Assembly (NCBI GenBank): GCA_944472155.2
Contig: OX235279.1
Location: 47,589,564 to 47,653,563, forward strand
Source: Trichobilharzia szidati
Taxonomy: Eukaryota; Platyhelminthes; Trematoda; Strigeidida; Schistosomatidae
DNA length: 64,000 nt
Direction of reading: 5' to 3'
The notes under the pieces were generated by a model. The model worked only from the letters and a program-made list of their open reading frames with translations, ran no database searches and had not been told where the DNA came from. The position numbers and the translations under genes were made by a program. Below, in pieces: positions 13,051 through 24,700 of this stretch (position 1 is its first letter; each line of letters begins with the position of its first letter).

Positions 13051-13250
13051 ATGCGTCAGTGGTTCAATGGTAGAACACTGGCCAATCACGCGAGTGGTCC
13101 GGGGTTTAATACCTGGGCAACACATACTCCTTTACCACACTTAGGCTCTAGTGAGTCCAGTAAAGAAGGGAGGTTGGGTTCGAACTCTAGCTTGAAGTCC
13201 TATGTTCAAATGGCAACGTAGAGGAATTAATGTAATCTACGTATATAATG
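13051..13250 (+). mobile_element. SINE-L, decayed, with 10-bp target-site duplication
   Basis: The tRNA-like head at 13053-13125 has GGTTCAATGG and a B-box-like GGGTTTAATACC. It is followed by GAAGTCCTATGTTC near 13193, from the LINE-like tail. The direct repeat TAAACCACTG flanks it at 13041-13050 and 13251-13260, and the bases around both copies (ATTTATTAAGT) are also alike. Confidence 0.75.
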
Positions 13251-13260
13251 TAAACCACTG

Positions 13261-15817
13261 GAGATTTATTAAGTAATCCAGAGGTCATCTGTTGTAGAAG
13301 AAGATTGAGTATTCTCACACGGCATACAAGTAGACATTCGCTCACAGTTGGACTTGATTATTGATGATTTAAGTCCGAGCATATATTAAGGGGAGAGGGA
13401 AATCTAAAAAATAATGCCTATAAGTCATACACATACATTTAGAAGTAATTGCGTTGAATAATCGGAAATTATTTGGTTCACAAGGACTAAAACAAAACTA
13501 ATTCAAAAGTAATAATCCTGATGGAGAAGTGGACATAACACATTTAATTAGATCTCACCTTCATTTTGATCATTACCACTTGTCGTAAATTTTGGCTCCC
13601 TATGAAAAGGTCACAAAATAAGCCTATGTTCAAGACATTATGAAAGAAGAATAAGTACCCAGGAACTAATCTAAAGTTTCAGGTCTTTCATTCGATTAAT
13701 TTGACATAGTAGATCGCCTTCTCATAACTTTCCTCGATGATTGTTTCGGGATTATTAAGCAAAAACAGTATATTTATAAACTAGAATGGTAAATGGCAAA
13801 GCTGCTTTCCATATTAGTAGACGTAAGAAAGCGTATAGTAATGCACATTATATTACCGATATTAGGGTGAAACCAAAAGGATATTTTAACTGTCCAGATT
13901 TCTAACAACATAATGGATCTAGATCACAAATCTGTCATCACTTATACACTTGGCTTTTGCAAAACCCTGGGGTAAATTCTCCATCGAAACATACAGTTAT
14001 TCAGGCTGAACTTTATGATTTTACTGAGAAGCTATTCAAAATATAGCTGACTTTCCTCCAGAAGTAAATGGACTATCAACTGAGTTAAAAATACAGGTTC
14101 CTAAAAGGTGGTTAATTAAAGTGGCTGTCATCCGCTGACTTATTCATGATCAACCAACTGTTGGTTGTTTGAAAATATTATATGATCTTCGGGATTTTAA
14201 AAAAATTGAGAGAAATACGTTGCAGTTTGTCCCATTTATATCAGTTACTTCAGTGATTAACATGCAATACAGGCTGGAAGTTTCCTTCAGTTATCTAAGA
14301 TGATCACTATCTCTTACACTTGCTAGTGATTCCCTTGGGTCCTGATTGCAGTGTATGACTTCATCAGCTCATCTTCATTTCTTTTTGTTCTCTTGCGATC
14401 TTCTTTGGCTCATCCCACGTTTGCCTATAAGCTATCACCACCTCCTCCATTTTATCTTCGGATTCATTCCTAGCTGTCTGTTTTCCTTTCTAGTTCTAAT
14501 CGACGGTCTGGTGGTTGATTTCACTTAGCTATCTCCTTAACTTATGTCCAGTTCATGGTTATATTTACTGATTCCTTTTTATAAAATAGGTGGACATCTT
14601 GAATACAATGCTCAAGATTGAAATGTCATAATTGTAATATCATTTGCCATAGTAATAACACACAGGATTACTCATTAATCTGTGTGCTTACGAAAAGATG
14701 TACTGTGAATTTGGCGTGAACATTGAATCCGCTTTGGAATTTACAAAGCTAATATACTTTTTTATTTAAATACTTTTCATAGCTGGTTATTAACTAAATG
14801 AATCGAAACCTATTTAAGCAATCCAATATATGTAAGCATAGTCAATTTGAATGACGAAATATTGATCAAATATTAGACATAGCCTTAATTTAAATATTGA
14901 TTGCCAGTTACATTAGATTTCATTTGTTAGTTAAACAAGAAGAGTCTACGGATCACCAGAAGCCTAACAAATATATTTCTCTTCATATCTGTTACCAACA
15001 GCTAGAACTTCAGAAGATCCTAACTATAATTTACGCCTACCCTTCGAATTAATTTTATTCATCGTGGAAATTGAACAGATATGTGGTTATCCGTCTGTAA
15101 TTTTTTTAATTTTCAAGGAATCTTGTATAATTCATCACTACATTCCCTTATTATACTGCACATGTTCACATATTGCATTCCTTCAGATACTTTTCAAATA
15201 CTGTCTATACCAATAGAGATTTATTTGTCGGTATGTGAATAATACAACATAATAACAAACATGATTACACTAATTGACCAATAAGAAGAAGGACCGAATA
15301 ATTAACACACTAGGCGGCATAAAAATCACTTCTGTCATTCAGGTTCACCAAAAAAATAGAATAACAACTAAAATCCGATTGGCTAATGAATAAGACGGTG
15401 TGATATGAACATGGGGTGAGAGATTATTGGAATACACACCCCCATAAAAATTCACGGCTTATTTCTGAATTGTATATATGGTGAAAATAAATAAATAAAT
15501 ACTCAAATTGTATCCATCAAGCACAACGAATTTCGGGAGTTTACATTCATCAGCTCTGGTCTACTGCGGAGGACGGTGGATATTGTACAGTCTACCGGAC
15601 AATACAATACGCAGTTATACTATAAGGTGTATCATAAATTCTACTGACAATTCCCTTCGAGGTTATATTTATGTAAGTTCTCATAAAACCATTTATTTTA
15701 CAAATGTGTTTTACATGTTAGTGTAGTACATTTATCTTCGGCATTGTATACCCTCATTGTTTATACTGGTTTATATTATTGATAAGGGAGTATAATTTAG
15801 GTATTTTTGTAGAGAAT
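13261..15817. other. Intergenic, nothing recognised
   Basis: AT-rich. No supported gene, tRNA or named repeat. Confidence 0.35.
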
Positions 15818-16016
15818 AAACAAATTATAATTATATTTCAGTAGTTTACACACAATAATAAGTTTCTATTTTTTGGGTAATATTTCAAGCAAAATTACTT
15901 CCCGTGACCACACCAACTTTTAGAATTGTTTCGTTTTCAGTAATTTTGCTAAAAATATTACCAATAACAAAACTTATCATTGTGTGTAAACTATTGAAAT
16001 ATAATTATAATTTATT
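15818..16016. repeat. Palindromic fold-back repeat
   Basis: Arms of about 75-80 bases (15818-15898 and 15939-16016) are near-perfect reverse complements. The left has TTATAATTATATTTCAGTAG and the right CTATTGAAATATAATTATAA. The spacer is about 40 bases. There is no coding potential. It directly abuts the Penelope fragment. It could be a miniature inverted-repeat element or a snap-back retro-insertion. Confidence 0.8.
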
Positions 16017-16043
16017 TTATGTTTTCCACAGTGCTCAAACTTT

Positions 16044-16320
16044 TTACTGACAATTGTAGAGAATAATTCCGTAATATACCAATTTTATTTGATGTAACAC
16101 AGAGATACAGTATCTGATATATAGTAGAGAGACTTTCTTTGTGCTTTCCTCTGGGGCTTTTGGTTTGATAGGTTGACTTGGAGGTGTATGTCTTTTGATG
16201 AAATTCCTTGGATATCCATTCTTTTGGAAGACGTGCATGAGATATCTTTCTTCAATTTTCCTTAAGGTTGGAGTGCTGCAGGGCCAGGACTCAGAGATGC
16301 AGTATTCTCTGTGTTGCAAA
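16044..16320 (-). pseudogene. Penelope-like element fragment (post-RT linker)
   Basis: The minus-strand frame contains EERYLMHVFQKNGYPRNFIK, which matches the conserved segment after the reverse transcriptase domain in Penelope-like elements. The larger fragment at 55788-56840 has the corresponding FMILEKVVENNGYPGRFINK. About 60 residues of similarity can be read, and no RT or GIY-YIG domain is attached here. The upstream sequence to about 16320 is cut off and the downstream side meets the palindrome. Confidence 0.7.
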
Positions 16321-17163
16321 CACTATAAACAAAAATAATGTGTGTTGTACTGTATGACAATTATCCTAGTGTGAGTATACTAAAACTTGTCATGAAGATA
16401 AAAAGTCACCATATTTGTCAAATGGAGCATTTCACGAATAAGTGAATATCATTCAGAAAGCATAAGTATCCTTCTAGGGAGCATCAGGGCTACAGATGTG
16501 TAAGACGCATATTTTTCGTATATCACCCATCCAACTATAGAAATACTTCACTTGATCTCACACATAGCATGATCAACCGTTGAACGGAAAATAAATTTCT
16601 CTAAATCCTTTGCAGTTTGTAAATAAATATCAAGCTAATTTTAGGACTCAGTGAAATAAACTTGAAATAACCTCATAGATTACGAGGATGAACCCATTTT
16701 GTGTGCTGATAATTTCGTTGTGCTATGTGTTACAAGTTATATAACTTAAACGTGTAACACCCTTAATATAAATTGACCAGAGGATATCTAACTTCCGGGA
16801 TTCTTGGGGATTTTGGCAGTTGTATTCTGAAAAATAAAGAGGCCACTTTTGCTCATACTCGTGTGCAGCAACTCATTTACGCGGGATAGTGTTCATCCAT
16901 AAGCTTAGATACGCTTGGTTTGTGTATTAGATATGTCAAATGGTTAAATGGCATTATTTAATCAGTTACGATTTTCATTTTTTAATGTGACTCTATAATT
17001 AAAAGGCTGGTATGATTATTGGAAAAAATAAATGTAATAGAGAAGGCCTTCTCACTTCATCGGACCAGATAAATAAATATAGTATTTTAGCGAATGACAG
17101 TTTTCGTCAAAACCTTAGAGAAAGTGTACGTCTGGGTTGGCATTTTTTATACTTTTTATTATA

Positions 17164-17427
17164 TTCCTTAACGTTCCTAGTGAAAAATAGGGCTTCAAGT
17201 TAGGGCTTTGAAGTTTCGGTAGCAGTGGTATCTATTTTTACAGTATGGAATCGCTAGCCTCATGCACAACCTTCCCTCTTTACCATTCTTATCACTGGCT
17301 TAACGAGGTTTGAGAGTGCGTCGACCGGAGATCGAACCCCGGACCACATGAGGAGTGCTTCGTTCGGGGATCCAACTCTGAACAAAATACGTGGCTGACG
17401 CACTTTCCACCGCTGTGTCACCGACGG
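17164..17427 (-). mobile_element. SINE-L with partly duplicated head
   Basis: A minus-strand SINE-L. Tail at 17164-17200 (CCCTATTTTTCACTAGGAAC on the minus strand), body at 17215-17290 and head at 17310-17427. The B-box region occurs twice, as GATCGAACCCCGGACCACAT at 17330 and a diverged GGGGATCCAACTCTGAAC at 17367. This indicates an internal duplication or template switch in the tRNA-like head. Confidence 0.75.
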
Positions 17428-17903
17428 TGATTAGGTGGGAAAATGAACATTATTGAAATGTCAGGTAGTTACTGAATATTGGTCTGTCTCGTATCTGTAT
17501 TGACTTAGTTTGACTACCAGTATTCTGTATGATAAAATCGATTATTAGAGCCCATTTGTTCGAGATCTCAATGATAATCAAAGGAGAAGAGATAAATTAG
17601 ATCATAATGATCATCAGTATTGCAAACATATCCCTCGTCAGTTGACTCTATCACTGCCATTCTGTTCTTGAGTTCTTGTAAACTGTTGATATTGGTGAAT
17701 ATCAGCAGGATAGTCTAGTGTGCTGTACTCTTTTTCATTGGAGTCATTATTGACTGTAAAGTTTAAGCAAAATTTAATTTCACCTAAACAGATAACGTGC
17801 ATTTTCGCAATCATGAAATCTTACAGAAATTAAGGATGTAGATTTTGAGTAGTTGTATTACAAATGGTAGACTATTTAATAAAAATGTTATTTTTTTGTT
17901 GCT

Positions 17904-18065
17904 GTTGTGTTCTCTGAGCTGGATGACACATGTGCGAAGCTCTCATTTCCCTACTAGGCAACATCTTCACTTTGAAGTACTTCAAATTAAAGTATGCGCT
18001 GAAGATGTCTAGTAGGACAATGAGAGCTTCGCACATAAGCCATCCAGCTTAGAGAACACAACAAC
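17904..18065. repeat. Near-perfect 162-bp palindrome
   Basis: The left arm, beginning GTTGTGTTCTCTGAGCTGG, is the reverse complement of the right arm, ending TTAGAGAACACAACAAC. The centre is the self-complementary ACTTTGAAGTACTTCAAA at about 17979. The left arm lacks a few bases of the ATGCGCTGAAGATG block. No coding potential. Such a structure would extrude or fold as a long hairpin. Confidence 0.85.
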
Positions 18066-18219
18066 GTGAAAATCATCCACCTGAGCTACAAACCTTCTCC
18101 ATCATATCTTAGAATATTATCAGTGGATCCGATTATTTTTTTAAAAAAAGTTCGTAATCATATAATAAATACTGCCACCATACAATAGTGTGAGATTGAT
18201 TTACTTCTTGTATGTGATT

Positions 18220-19235
18220 TTTTTTTCTTAACCTTCTGACACCTTATGGATTCAGTTGTCTTGGTAACTAATTGCTGCAAACACTATGTGTATATATACA
18301 TCATTTGGTTAAACTGATAAGAAAAGTGGCTAAGTTAATAGATAAATATGGGAATAGTTAGACACATACAACAGACAAAATAAGTTTTAATGGACTGCAG
18401 TGTATGCTTATGTAATCATTCGATTATACAATTTTCATTCAGACTATTAATTCACCAGTTCACTAAAATGTTATCTTAACAATGTATCATGCATACCTTA
18501 GCTGCACGGACAACCATACATACATACAAACAAACGACATAGATACGCATGGGTCATCAAATCACGATCTAAACACCACCACCAACACCAATAACAATAG
18601 GCGAGTAGCGATCACGATTAGTCAGTCAGTGCTGTGAGATTAAAGATGATGCAACCATTATGTGCGAATAGTATAAACAGGAGAGTACGTTTCCGCTGTA
18701 CCTAACAACAACTAAGTCTAGTGTCATTGCGTGTGTGTTGTGTGTGTGAGAGTCGATTGTTTGTGTATCTGTGTGTGTGTGCGACATGCAGTAGTGGAGG
18801 AAAGGTGTCACAGGAGGAAACTGTGTATAAAATAAATAACAATAAACATTACGTCGTAATCTGTTTATTGATAGTTGTTTACGCATAGGATACACAAATT
18901 CTCATCTCCATGCGATCAAATGTATTAAGCAGGTGTGATTGATTATAAATTCAAGGTGTCTAAGTCAAGTCTCTTATCTCCTCTATGACTGAGATAACTA
19001 ATCTGTTGTTTGTTTGTTTGTTTGATTGTACACGATGTCGGCGAAAATGACAGCAGTGTGCCAGTGTGTTGATTAGTATAGTGTCAAGTGGTCAGTGTGT
19101 TATTTTGGTGTGTGAATTAATGGAGTGAATCCTGTGACAATAGTGGTGGATATTAGTGACATCACAGAATGAATAGGAAATGTAAAATAACATGTCGAAA
19201 AAAATCCTCTTTTTGGTAGACATTCAGATACAATA
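18220..19235. repeat. 1-kb dispersed repeat, first copy
   Basis: This matches 49555-50570 in reverse complement over about 1 kb. Shared blocks include CTTCTGACACCTTAT, ATTCACCAGTTCAC, GATCACGATTAGTCAG, TACTCGCACATAATGG (reverse strand), ACGTCGTAATCTG and ATGTCGAAAAAAATCCTC. It includes GT-rich microsatellite sequence at 18728-18785. It is non-coding, and a frame of 60-90 codons present in both copies is spoiled by the simple repeat. The family was not recognised. Confidence 0.75.
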
Positions 19236-19770
19236 CAATTTTTGATCGCCACCACGATATGTTTGAAGGCATCCTGCACTACGGTTATTATGAGAGGTAA
19301 TTTGTAAAGGAAATTATTTAGTTCTCAGGTAATTTTAGCCTCTATACTGTAAAGATTAAATTGATGTGGACATGGTTTGTATTTTCGTACATACAGGGCA
19401 AATTCGTTCTTACATTCACCCCATTATTCAGATGTCATAATGTCATAAAAGTCTCTCTGTGTTTTATTGGGACCTAAAATTAAGGTGCATGTTTGTTGGT
19501 ATCTCTGTTCAGTTGAATTTCATAGTATATTGAGGTTACTCATGCAACTGCAATGCGACTTTATTTTTTTTGTAGTAGGTTTCTACTTATTTCTTCACAC
19601 CTTTTCCGTGGGCCAGTACGTTAACTTTATAAACTAGTATGCGCAATCATTTTCGTTAAGTATTCTATTCAGCTGTCTAGTTTTATCCGAAATTTATGAA
19701 TTCATTAAATGTTGCTGTAGTCATAGTTCTTGTGATAATAGTTAATTGTTAAACATTTCCTGATTATCGG

Positions 19771-19910
19771 CCATGCTCAGTGGAGCATAGGACTTCAAGC
19801 TAGAGGTCTTAAGTTTCAGTAGCAGTGGTGTTTTTTAACGGGATGCGGTTGGTAATCGCATGCCTAACCTCCTCTCTTTACTGTGTTTACTACAGGTTGA
19901 GAGAAGCAAA
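19771..19910 (-). mobile_element. SINE-L 5'-truncated fragment
   Basis: Tail and body of SINE-L on the minus strand: AGTCCTATGCTCCACTGAGC from the tail, then AAACTTAAGACC and the ATTACCAACCGCATCCCG body block. The tRNA-like head is missing. Confidence 0.65.
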
Positions 19911-21746
19911 GAAGTGCCTGGGCTGACTTGACTAGCTGTGATAAGATTTTAGAAGTCATCTTTTCTTCTAGATGCCTTATTCAAATTTATCAAATGGACT
20001 AACTGTGTTCCATGTTTAAGGTGACAAATATAAATAGGGATTCTGAGTCATTGATTTTTACTAAGTTGACAACACTGACTAGTTCATCAAAGTATATAAG
20101 CAAATTACTAATCAATGCATAAATATTAAATCGTCCTAGTAACTGTTTTTTCTTCTTTCTTTATAAATGCAGTGTGATTACTACTCACACATGTAGTAAA
20201 CATTGTTATGCAACACATACAGTAGATTATATTTGAATAAAATTTGTTGTCATGGTCACCCGTAATCTTAATTGCCTATATAGGAATTATTAGGCTTCTT
20301 ATAAATCTTAGCTAATTGTTAATTTAACCATCTTGGTAACTAATTAATTGTGTATGAGTTGAAATCAAGTGTGTCTTGACTTTTAAACAATGACAACGAA
20401 AAAAAATTTGCACGATATTTTATGGGTTGGCAGTTAAGTCGTTATGTAATAGGAATAATGATGTCAGTGTAATTATTTTTTTGAATATGTGTGACTCGTT
20501 ATTCTGACTGAACAAAAAACAACTCAAAAGCCAATCAAGTATTTACATGTAAGTGTTCAGTGGCAAGCACAACGCAATAGATATTAGACTAGCGGTGAGA
20601 CATAGAGAGGGATCTACTGTGAGATTCCCTACTGACTGGTTGGTGAACAAGAGTTGTGCAGTGGAATTTCCTCATTAGCACAGTTTAAGTTTTAGATACA
20701 GTCATCGTAATATAAGTAACCAGAATCAGCAAAAGTGTTTCACGGTGACTGTATCTTTTTTTAAGCCGTTGTACAAGGAGGTTAACGCGGAACTAGATAA
20801 ACATTAAACGGGGAATGTAATCATCATGTTATCTGATCAGTATGTAAATGGCTTTGGATCGGGTTATTTCATCTTCATGAGATATAAATATGTGTATGTG
20901 TATGCATGTATGTAAGTATGTATGTGTGTGTGTGTAAGTATACATGTTTACGGATTTGACCAGTGGCAGTGAAAGTTAATTACATGTTATTAAATGTTTC
21001 CCTTTTTTTCATACTTTCCTATTCAATTAAAAACAACAATTATTTTTTTATCCATTTTCTTAAACCTAAAAGGTACCTTATTTCTGATAAGCTATGATAA
21101 GAAATAAATAAATAAATAAACACCTACCGATTATTGTTAAATAAACAAAGTTATCAAGATCACTGGTGATCAATCCGCCTTTTTTACTTTTCTCCCTTCT
21201 AGGCTGACTTTAAGCTGATATAATTAATCAGTCTTCCTCCATTAAAAAATAAACTAAATTTATAAATAAACACAGTCACTGATGTGAATTTAGATTTAAT
21301 GATAAGTTGACTAGCAGTTTCTTCATTTGCATAATACTATTTCATTACTTAGATGTTAAACAATGAAAAAGAGTACGTCGATGTTTACTTTTGCCCTACT
21401 CCCGGGGACGGTTGTAATTTTGCTGAGAAGCATATGAAAAACAAAGAAAAATCGAGATTTAATTATTACATATATACATTTTTATATATTTTATAATTTA
21501 TCGTCCATTCCGGCTGAATACCATCTGTAGTTAGTTATTAATCCAGACTAATAATGATGGCTAAACATGGCAGCAAGTTTCGGTGCGTGTATAAACAACC
21601 ATTTAAATTGAATTAAACCATTTCGGATGTATGCTAGCCATCCTTTAATTAATCCAGTAATGAAATGGACGTTTATAATAATTAATTATTTCTACTTTCT
21701 TCAATATTTAGTTTGCTTTCACATCTAACCATACCTAAAAATCAGA
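19911..21746. other. Upstream region of the zinc-finger gene
   Basis: No repeat or gene recognised, apart from a TATG/TG simple repeat at 20890-20935. The promoter and any 5' non-coding exons of the zinc-finger gene probably lie here, but no TATA box or initiator could be assigned with confidence. Confidence 0.35.
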
Positions 21747-24700
21747 ATGACGAGTGAAAATAACATTAGCGAAATAGCTGAACTTTCAAAGAATGCATCT
21801 AATATTTATTCCCAAAAATTTGCGGATTCATCAAAAGCTGGTAAGTTTAGAAAAATGAGTTTTCCATTTATACTTTTGCATCTGTATGTTATATAATGAG
21901 GCTTTGTACATTTTGACGGTTGTTGTATGAAAAATTTACTCACTTTCAGCTTTCTAAGGCATTAGTCTTGGACAAAAAATCTGTCTTGTGTTTCGATGGT
22001 TGAATGGTAGAATTCTCGTCAACCACGCAAGTTGTTCCAGTTTCGACTCCTGGCCGACGTACTGCTAGATCCTGCTTATTTTACCAGGCGTTAATAAGTC
22101 TGACAAAGAGGGAATGTTGGGTGCAAGGCTTGCAGCTCCACTCGGGGAAGTTATATTTCCACAGAAAATTCAGGCCCTCAATTCTGGAGTCTTATTCTCT
22201 TGAGTTCCAATTAGAACATAATAAAAATTATAAAGTTAACAGAATCACGCTCCTGAATGTAGCCACTTTATGTAATCTGGCGTTCTATCGTTTGTATGAT
22301 ATACTGCGTGGGTCTTCATGTAGTCCCTCGTATATTACCGTAAATATTAGTGATACATCATCTATGTTATCTTGGCGTTTTATATATAAATTTATTGGAG
22401 TGATATTGTTTACACTTTCATTACTACTAAAATGAAAGTTTTTATATTGACTAGTAATCTTTTACCTGTTCACCTTTTTTAAACAGACAGTGGTATTGGC
22501 ACAACATATTTCACTACATCTTCTGGATCTTCATCAAACAATACCAGTCCTGAATCAGACAAGGAATTATTACTTCTACAAGTAAGATACCTTCTGAAAA
22601 ATTGATTTATCCGTAACTTGCTGAGTTTTCATCTTGTTAATTTGTACAGTGATCAGAAGCACCTAACCCGATAACTCTACTACCGAACATAGAAACTATA
22701 TGTGTAGCTAATCGTTAAGATCATGTTCCGTGCCCGACGCACTGAACTCTTAGCCAATCACTTTCAATATCTGGCTATCTATCATTAGAATTCTGATTCA
22801 AATCAACATCCATCCTGTACGCGTTATGTAACAGGGCCATTATGATAAGTGTGACAAATTAGTCTATACTAATCCTTGTTATTAAAGCTTCAATCTGTTG
22901 TTGGCAATTGCTTGAGACACTGAATTATTGTATAACCTGAAGGTTTAGCACGAAAATTTCTTAAGTGTAGATGTGTTTGAGGACACAGAGAAGGAACAAA
23001 ATGAGAAATGATCGTATCACCGCATTATTCACAGAAAGCTAAGTGAACATTTCACACCATAGTGAGTTTGTTAGAAAAGTGTGAATTGAAAATGTTGGAT
23101 TTCGGTTATGCACAATTACATCGAATGTCCCTATTTCTTTTGATTTTATGGATGCAAATTACTTGTGATATACATAATACAATACATTTACTACTGTGTG
23201 TTGTATGTCAACTACAAACCTGAATAAGTTTTTAAAGTGGATATTAGAATATTTCGTAGTATAATTGAGATTCACTAAATAATTCATTCCCTTATTCATT
23301 TATATAGAATGGAAAGACACCAAAACAGTTGCCGAAATCGAAAATTGATGCCACATCAACACCAGCAACACAAATTAAACGTCATAAACCGGAAAATGTG
23401 AAATATCAAAGGCAGCTGAAAACAAGAGACGGGATTAGTGACAGTACATTGTGCTGTAATACATCACTGAATCTGACAGATGACCTGAGTACTACAGTAA
23501 ATATGTCACCCTCATCATCCAGGATTTTTAACATCGATGAACAAGAAAAACAGTTTCCGGCAAGAAATTTACAATTGGAATTGGCTTCTTATACACCACC
23601 TCCATCTGACCAGAAAGAGGAGAATAAAGCCGTTAAAACCAGAAAGCAGTCTGCCGTCTCGATGAAATTAAATCTACGTATAGCCGATTTAATTGATACA
23701 TCAGAAACAAATGAATTGAAAATGTCTATTCCACCGAATACAACATCAAATGACATGGGAGTGGTGATGAGTGGAAGACGACGACAACGGCGTATGCATA
23801 CATGTGAACACTGTGATAAGCAATTCGATCGACCGTCTCTACTAAAACGTCATACGCTAACACATACAGGTAAGAAAGAATCAGCTGTAATACTACATGG
23901 TGTGTAATCAGGCCTAGGTTTCATTAGATATTATTTAGATGGTGATTTATATTAGAGTAAATCATTAAATAGTTGTGCAACTGATTAATTTGTCCACTCA
24001 CCATCATTCGTGTATAGCTTGGTGACTAATTTCTGAATTGCTTTTTCAGGTGAGCGCCCATTTGAATGCAAATATTGTTCGAAGGGATTTTCTACACGAA
24101 GTGGTGTGAATACACACGAAAGAACACATACAGGACAACGACCATATGTTTGTCGTATATGTGGAAGGCGTTTCGCAGCTGGTTCGAACCTAATATTTCA
24201 TAAATATACACACACAAATGTAAGTTGAAGGTTTTTAAAATAAACTTTAATATTCACATTGAATATCTCTAGTGTTATTTTATTATTCATTGCCCTTACT
24301 CCATTCACACTTTTGTCCATTACAGTGTGGTGTTAATTATTTTATTGTTGGTGTAATGTTCTAAAGTATATGAACTCGAACCTATTTCACGGTAATCTAT
24401 TAAAAAGCCACTGAATTTGTAAATAGCTAAATATGTCTTAGCTTTCGTCATACAATCTTGACGTATGCATCGGCCTAACCATTCCATTTATTTATATACC
24501 GGTTAATCGCTGCATCTGTTCTATGATGTATTACGTATTCCTAAGAGCAGTACAATCTGCAGGATAGTTGGTGAATTACTACCTGAAAATGCGAATGTAG
24601 GATTACGGATCTGTATATAGACCCAGAAAAGGAATTACTAGTTTTCCATAATACTTCCTAATGTCGAAATTTATTTATTCATAAATGACGTTGTTCAACA

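Noticed and set aside
22004..22435. 143-codon open frame in intron 1 of the zinc-finger gene
   Set aside because: The first third is SINE-L head and body; it lacks splice or coding support and is out of the gene's exon chain.
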